64,000 bases of DNA from Chaunax sp. Z400 (taxonomy: Eukaryota; Chordata; Actinopteri; Lophiiformes; Chaunacidae), in assembly GCA_037577475.1 (NCBI GenBank), contig CM075203.1, forward strand, positions 5,473,501 to 5,537,500, given 5' to 3'. The position numbers and the translations under genes were made by a program. Shown here in pieces: positions 60,201 to 64,000 of this stretch. Numbering within the stretch: the first letter of the stretch is position 1; every line of letters starts with the position of its first letter. The notes under the pieces were generated by a model, which was given only the letters and a program-made list of their open reading frames with translations, was not told where the DNA came from and made no database searches.

Positions 60201-63200
60201 AGCCCCATCCATGGGTTTGACATTTACTTCAACAATGGCTCTACAGTTATAAAACTGATGATGCAAACCAGTCTCTACTTTTTCCATGCAAACACAGGTT
60301 AGGCAACATTCTACGACGGTGGCATGTGGCCAAGAAGCGTTGCGAAAGCGACCATGCGGTGGACCTCCAACGGAGAGGGGACACGGGACAAGGAGATGTT
60401 CAGATGGCTGAGGCTCAAAGAGGGAAATATGGAGGATATGTGTTCTTTAAGAGACTTCAAATGCCCCTCCTGTGGGGATGGAGACTTTGGCGGGGGGAGG
60501 AGGCCTTCTCAGAAATTCTGCAGGAGTTTGTGCTGGCAAACAGATGTTGCCGACTATCGCAGAACTGGAGAAAAAGCTGAAGCTCTACAGCAACAGCATT
60601 CACAGCTCCCTAAAAGCAGAAAGCGCCCTTCAGGTGAGGTAATTACCCAAGAGGCCCTGCTGCAAGGCAGACACAGACGAAGGCTTTGAGGTGTGGGGAT
60701 GGTGGATGGCGCCATGTGAGTGTCTGAACAATACCAAGAACGGGCCCTGAGGAGGGGAGGCGGGTTTATGAGGTAGCTGAGCTTCACTTTGACTTATTCT
60801 TTGCCAAATGACTGTAACAATTTTTCAGCGTGCTGAAACACTAAACAATGCTAGGCCTCTTCACATGGGGACTGCAGGGAGGGATGGCTGTTTACCTGGG
60901 GCGTTGTGGAAAGACTGTGAGCGTATGAGAGGTCGCCCAGGTGAAGTAATGTCTGCACTGAAGAGGTCTCCATTGGGGCCACATACCCCAACACCCGTGT
61001 TAACCACACTGAAGTCTGAGACAAGACACACACATGCATGAGTGGATGACCGTGCACACACACATGTCAGTACACACACACACATGTCAGTACACACACA
61101 CACACACGCAATGATCATGCACAATGAAAAAGATGCAACACACAAATGCAAGTTAATATGACACGCTGACCGTTATGCAGCTCACACACACTTAATAGGT
61201 GAATTTCAGACTTTCAGTCATAAAATGATTAAAGAGGGTATGAGGCACAGTCATAAGACATTAATTTGCTTAATTCATATCATGTTTTTGAACTCCTCGA
61301 GCATCAAATTATCTAGTTTCATCTTATCATCAGACCAAACAAAAAGGCTTACCAGGAAGAGACGAGGAGGAGTTGGTTCGAGGCAGCGTGTGACTGTGCA
61401 GATTCGGCTGGAAAAGAGCACATTTGGCAAAACTCAATCTCCACTTGTGTTAATGACTGGAGAAAAAATGTGCACATGTTACTGACTTTCTAACCACAGT
61501 CAGAACAGAGCTACTTCACAGGTTTGATCATCAACACCAACAGGTGGGTAGAAGCCAAACTGGAGAGTATTGCGTTTATGTAATGTAGTACTACTTTAGT
61601 ATTAAATCGTTTTTTTGCCTCCATAATGAACAGTAGAACTTACACCTCACATAATACAACTTACTAGCATGCAACTGATCAGCATCTTTGATTACACCCT
61701 CCCAGTTATTAGCGATAGCATCTCTGCTAAGATGCACAGTTTGACGTCTGCTGGGTAAATCTGTCACTGCTTTTGAAGTAACCTCACATGAACTGAACTT
61801 TTACGAGTAAAAACCCACGGAATGCCCCTTTAAGGAAGGCGCTAAAACACTGGGTGCTTCAGATTTCAGGGTGACGCATGTGCGAGTGTGTTTTGCTTGT
61901 CAGTGTAGCACAGCATGTATAAAGAGGACAATAAAGTCAATACAAACACAGCTGTAATGGATTCATCGTTAATTTGTAACATCCTGTTTCCTTCATAAAG
62001 TCAAACCAGTTCATGTAGCTATTGTTACGTCTTTGTACATTTTAGGGAAAGTCATTTAAAGTCAATGGCCTCCTGTTAAATTTCCATATTAACTTTAGGA
62101 TTCTGCTCCTCACATTCAAGAGAATTCAGTTTGGCACCTCTGTATCTCTCAGATCTGCTAAACATCTGCTCACCCTCTCACCCCCTCCGATCCTCCTCCT
62201 CTATCAATCTAACTGTTATCCCACTGCCCAACTGCCCACCGTGGGGTTTAGAGCCTTCAGCCGTGCAGCCCCTCACCTGTGGAACTCCCTCCCACAAAGC
62301 ATCACAAATATATTCATTCATTTAAATCACATCTTAAAACACATCTCTTCAAACTGGCCTATTCAGACCTTATCTTTTCTATTTTTGTCCCACCATATTG
62401 ATTTATTACTTTTTTCCCCCCGATACATTGTTGTTATTTATTTATTTTTGTACTGAATGTTTGATTTTATTCTATGTTTTTGTAAGGTGTCGTCCTTCAG
62501 CATCTTGAAAGGTGCCCATAAATAAAATGTATTATTACTATTATTATTTAACTTCCATATTCTGTAAAAATGGCTGCAGGATAAAAATGATAGGTCACTA
62601 TGTTAGCGTTACTATGAGCATGTTAGCATGCTGATGGTAGCATCCATTTACCTTTTAAGTCTGTTGTTTTCTATGATATAATTTTTTTACTAAGCATCTA
62701 CGAGTACCTTGAAAAGTGCTCTATTATTACTACTGTTGTCATGAATCTCAAAGCACTGCCTCACAGAGCTGCTAACATGACAGCAGACTATTATTCTTGT
62801 CCTTTCAGTGGTTTACAGAGGAAGCTATGCACCTAGGGATTCAAGCTCCATTTATACACAGTGTCTCTTCCCAAAACTCCCAGAATAGCACCCTACCTCA
62901 GAGTTACAACAATTACAAAAGGAGATAAACAGATGTGTCTCTGGACTTGTGGGATTTTCTTCCCAGCTTAACTAGCTTGATCTGTTTTTTTTGGCTGTAC
63001 AGTGCGGGTGAGAGGAGCATCACCGTTCTTGGAGGATGTGGGTCATGCAGTGTATTTAAACAGGTGCTGGAGTGGGGCCAGGACAGATTTGACCACACTG
63101 GTTCGGGGTAATTAGGTAGTCACGGGGGCAGAAACGTGGTGAACAAGGTAATAAAGGTTTACTGCTTTTACTCGTCTCTTGTCCTACAGCTTATTATTCT

Positions 63201-64000
63201 TTTCTCCATCATTAATGAAAACGTTTGATCATTTTTACTAGGGTGCACAAGGACATTTTGTTCTGCGTGTGTTCTGCTAGTGGAACATATCCTGGCAGAA
63301 CAGTCGCTTCTTTTCTTATTAGTGGACAAACTGTACCTGATTAGGCTTTAAGCCATATCTTGACCAGGGTGGAAACTGCTTATAATAACTCATTTTTTTG
63401 GCCTGGAAGTCTCCATTTAACAGTTTTACAGAATCTAGACTCTAGAAAGGCTTAATGAATCAGAACATTAATTATTTTACCCACTCAATTCGGCCGATAA
63501 GCTGGAAAGTTCATCATGGTGCACACGCTGGAAAGGATTTCTGGTTGTGTGAACAAATAGATGTGAAGAAAAAAAAAAAGGAGGCACGTGGCACGTTTCC
63601 ATAAATAATTTTCTGACATTGGTGCTTTTAGTAACATTATTTTCTAAATGGAAGCACAGCCTGTGTTGGCTTTAGGAACACTTAACCTTCTATCTATAAG
63701 GGCTAATCTCTCTACAGCTTTTCATTCACACCAGATTTATGGGTCTGCCTTGCATACGTCAGCTCGACACACTAGACCCGAAGTAATTTATGATGATCAG
63801 ACAGCACAGTAAAACACACGCTCTCATTACTGCTACTTCCTTTGTTCTTAGCTAACAATGCTGTGATGTGGATTACTGGAAAGGAGCGGGCGCTGCTGCT
63901 GACCTGTGAGGACGACAATGAGTTAACGCCGCTGTGGAAAGCAGGCTGGGGGAGTCGGTGCCCACCGGAGTGGAGCGGCTGCTCTTTGGCCATTAGAGAC
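54225..64000 (-). CDS. wnk4: serine/threonine kinase WNK4, C-terminal 705 residues (partial)
   Basis: The exons in transcript order are 64000-63904 (partial), 61407-61353, 61015-60896, 59656-58809, 58362-58275, 56306-55700, 55136-54931, 54422-54328 and 54227-54225 (stop only). All phases agree. WNK4 is the chloride-sensitive kinase that activates SPAK/OSR1 and so NCC/NKCC cotransporters. The kinase and acidic-degron regions lie beyond 64000. Visible features are a long Pro/Ser/Gln/His-rich linker, an RFQV SPAK/OSR1-docking motif (56266-56277), a poly-acidic run, a coiled coil ([14 protein letters not shown], then [13 protein letters not shown]), basic RRNS phospho-sites and a terminal KGVTF element. 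The coa3-cntd1 neighbours and the SRRNSLQR / RRNSL / KGVTF tail identify WNK4 among WNKs. Which fish duplicate (a or b) it is cannot be told. Confidence 0.93.
54328..54422 (-). CDS. wnk4: wnk4 penultimate coding exon
   Basis: 95 bases encoding [18 protein letters not shown] and onward to [16 protein letters not shown] (54349-54363) fits the RVxF class of PP1-docking motifs, and RRNSL is a basophilic phospho-site. The exon ends exactly after the ATG for the last methionine, with donor GTGAGT. Confidence 0.95.
54931..55136 (-). CDS. wnk4: wnk4 exon with C-terminal coiled coil
   Basis: 206 bases encoding [20 protein letters not shown] and onward to [29 protein letters not shown] and [11 protein letters not shown]. 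Near-identical wording is conserved in WNK4. RRLS and RRNS are basophilic-kinase (SGK/PKA-type) site contexts. Confidence 0.95.
55700..56306 (-). CDS. wnk4: wnk4 exon with RFQV, acidic run and start of coiled coil
   Basis: 607 bases. It begins [20 protein letters not shown], so the WNK-typical VGRFxV SPAK/OSR1 docking motif is at 56266-56277. Then come a Pro/Val/Ala segment, Ser/Thr-rich linkers and nine consecutive glutamates within an acidic run (DNA 55977-56028, CTC/CTT-rich on the plus strand). A basic [11 protein letters not shown] cluster follows, and the exon ends [20 protein letters not shown], the start of the C-terminal coiled coil / HQ-type segment. Confidence 0.93.
56307..58274 (-). 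other. wnk4: wnk4 intron with degenerate LINE 3' end
   Basis: A 1.97-kb intron. The stretch 57180-57575 resembles a teleost LINE tail. Nothing else is supported. Confidence 0.65.
57180..57575 (+). mobile_element. degenerate LINE 3' tail
   Basis: CAGCTCCATCTGACTGGAAC, AATTCTAATGTGCATGTATG, AAGGACTCCCTTGAGAGCAAA and CTCATCTCAAAGGG follow the layout of a common teleost LINE end ('...tggaacaacct...' then 'ttgaaaacgagatg..tcatctcaatgg..ttcc'). It is diverged and no frame is left. The assignment is from memory. Confidence 0.4.
58275..58362 (-). CDS. wnk4: wnk4 exon
   Basis: 88 bases in phase 0 to 1, encoding [20 protein letters not shown] and onward to ASSTDS. It joins in frame to [14 protein letters not shown] in the next exon. 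Confidence 0.88.
58809..59656 (-). CDS. wnk4: wnk4 large linker exon
   Basis: 848 bases and about 283 residues of low-complexity, intrinsically disordered sequence rich in Pro, Ser, His, Gln and Tyr. It begins [19 protein letters not shown] and includes [20 protein letters not shown] and [14 protein letters not shown]. It ends in an acidic/Ser stretch ([13 protein letters not shown]). A Ser/Gln/Pro-rich region between kinase and coiled coil is usual for WNKs. The acceptor is CTTCTAG and the donor GCACT then GTGAGT. Confidence 0.9.
59657..60895 (-). other. wnk4: wnk4 intron
   Basis: A 1.24-kb intron between phase-1 exons. Open frames at 59744-60115 (minus) and 60324-60689 (plus) show no domain and no frame-compatible junctions, so none is called. 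Confidence 0.7.
60896..61015 (-). CDS. wnk4: wnk4 exon
   Basis: 120 bases in phase 1 to 1, encoding [19 protein letters not shown] followed by [18 protein letters not shown]. The acceptor is GTCTCAG and the donor CCCAG then GTAAAC. The RSQSF serine sits in a basic kinase-site context. Confidence 0.85.
61023..61108. repeat. CA-rich imperfect tandem repeat
   Basis: (CA)n runs interspersed with two copies of ACACATGTCAGTACACACAC at about 61059-61100. It abuts a wnk4 splice acceptor by only a few bases. Confidence 0.8.
61353..61407 (-). CDS. wnk4: wnk4 small exon
   Basis: 55 bases encoding [18 protein letters not shown] plus one base. The acceptor is CTTTTCCAG and the donor CCTG then GTAAGC. 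The Ser-rich segment fits the disordered WNK linker. Confidence 0.8.
61408..63903 (-). other. wnk4: wnk4 intron with LINE remnant
   Basis: A 2.5-kb intron. It contains a plus-strand LINE 3' end (62085-62550) and otherwise AT-rich unique sequence with no exon I could support. Confidence 0.7.
62085..62550 (+). mobile_element. 5'-truncated LINE 3' end (L2/Rex-like)
   Basis: One frame reads [19 protein letters not shown], then [20 protein letters not shown] and LNHILKHIS. This is the typical C-terminus of the reverse-transcriptase ORF of L2/CR1/Rex-type LINEs (consensus 'G.RAFS.AAP.LWNSLP..I'). It is followed by a short 3' UTR, GAAAGGTGCCCATAAATAAA and an ATT-rich tail. It lies antisense within a wnk4 intron. 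It is not functional, since the rest of the element is missing. Confidence 0.8.
63904..64000 (-). CDS. wnk4: wnk4 exon, partial at window edge
   Basis: Open to the window end, encoding [16 protein letters not shown] and onward to NSLSSSQ. The donor CACAG then GTCAGC ends it in phase 0. The exon is assigned to wnk4 by frame continuity with the next exon. Confidence 0.75.

Noticed and set aside
60324..60689. 121-codon plus-strand frame in a wnk4 intron
   Set aside because: No family resemblance. It lies antisense in an intron whose flanking exons splice cleanly without it.

Overview
The window is nuclear DNA of a ray-finned fish, probably a spiny-rayed (acanthomorph) teleost. The genes have spliced exons with GT/AG junctions. 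The interspersed repeats resemble families common in perciform genomes, and microsatellites and AT-rich noncoding sequence are abundant. It is an ordinary vertebrate chromosomal segment, with no operons, CRISPR arrays or phage.

Only the right third carries recognisable protein-coding genes. From left to right these are cntd1 (minus strand, 46527-50160, seven exons, 308 residues), coa3 (plus strand, 50565-51867, two exons, 99 residues) and the C-terminal 705 residues of wnk4 (minus strand, 54225 to beyond 64000, nine exons in view; the kinase domain lies outside the window). The exon models were built by hand; all splice junctions are GT/AG and all phases agree. The order and orientations match the mammalian WNK4-COA3-CNTD1 cluster (human 17q21), which supports calling the kinase wnk4 rather than another WNK. 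cntd1 and coa3 are head to head across a 404-bp intergenic region with ETS-like and YY1-like sites. coa3 and wnk4 are tail to tail. The three genes share a neighbourhood, not a pathway: CNTD1 acts in meiotic crossover maturation, COA3 in cytochrome c oxidase assembly, and WNK4 in chloride-sensing control of ion transport.

The left 46 kb has no exon I could assign to a known protein. It contains one strong CpG island (about 40570-41060) that looks like an orphan promoter with a minus-strand first exon and splice donor. It also has several GC-richer blocks, rich in homeodomain-type sites, that look like conserved noncoding elements, and one unrecognised 82-codon ORF at 44960-45208 with coding-like codon use. 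The most economical reading is that a minus-strand gene starts at about 40.9 kb and its first intron, or the regulatory desert of a developmental gene, fills the left of the window. becn1, which adjoins CNTD1 in mammals, is not seen within 46 kb, so the synteny is broken or stretched here.

Mobile-element debris includes a palindromic MITE (20501-20784), several DNA-transposon-like remnants, a split tRNA-type SINE (41571-42050), a common teleost interspersed repeat (43195-43640) and two LINE 3' ends inside wnk4 introns. Repeat family names rest on recalled patterns, not a search.
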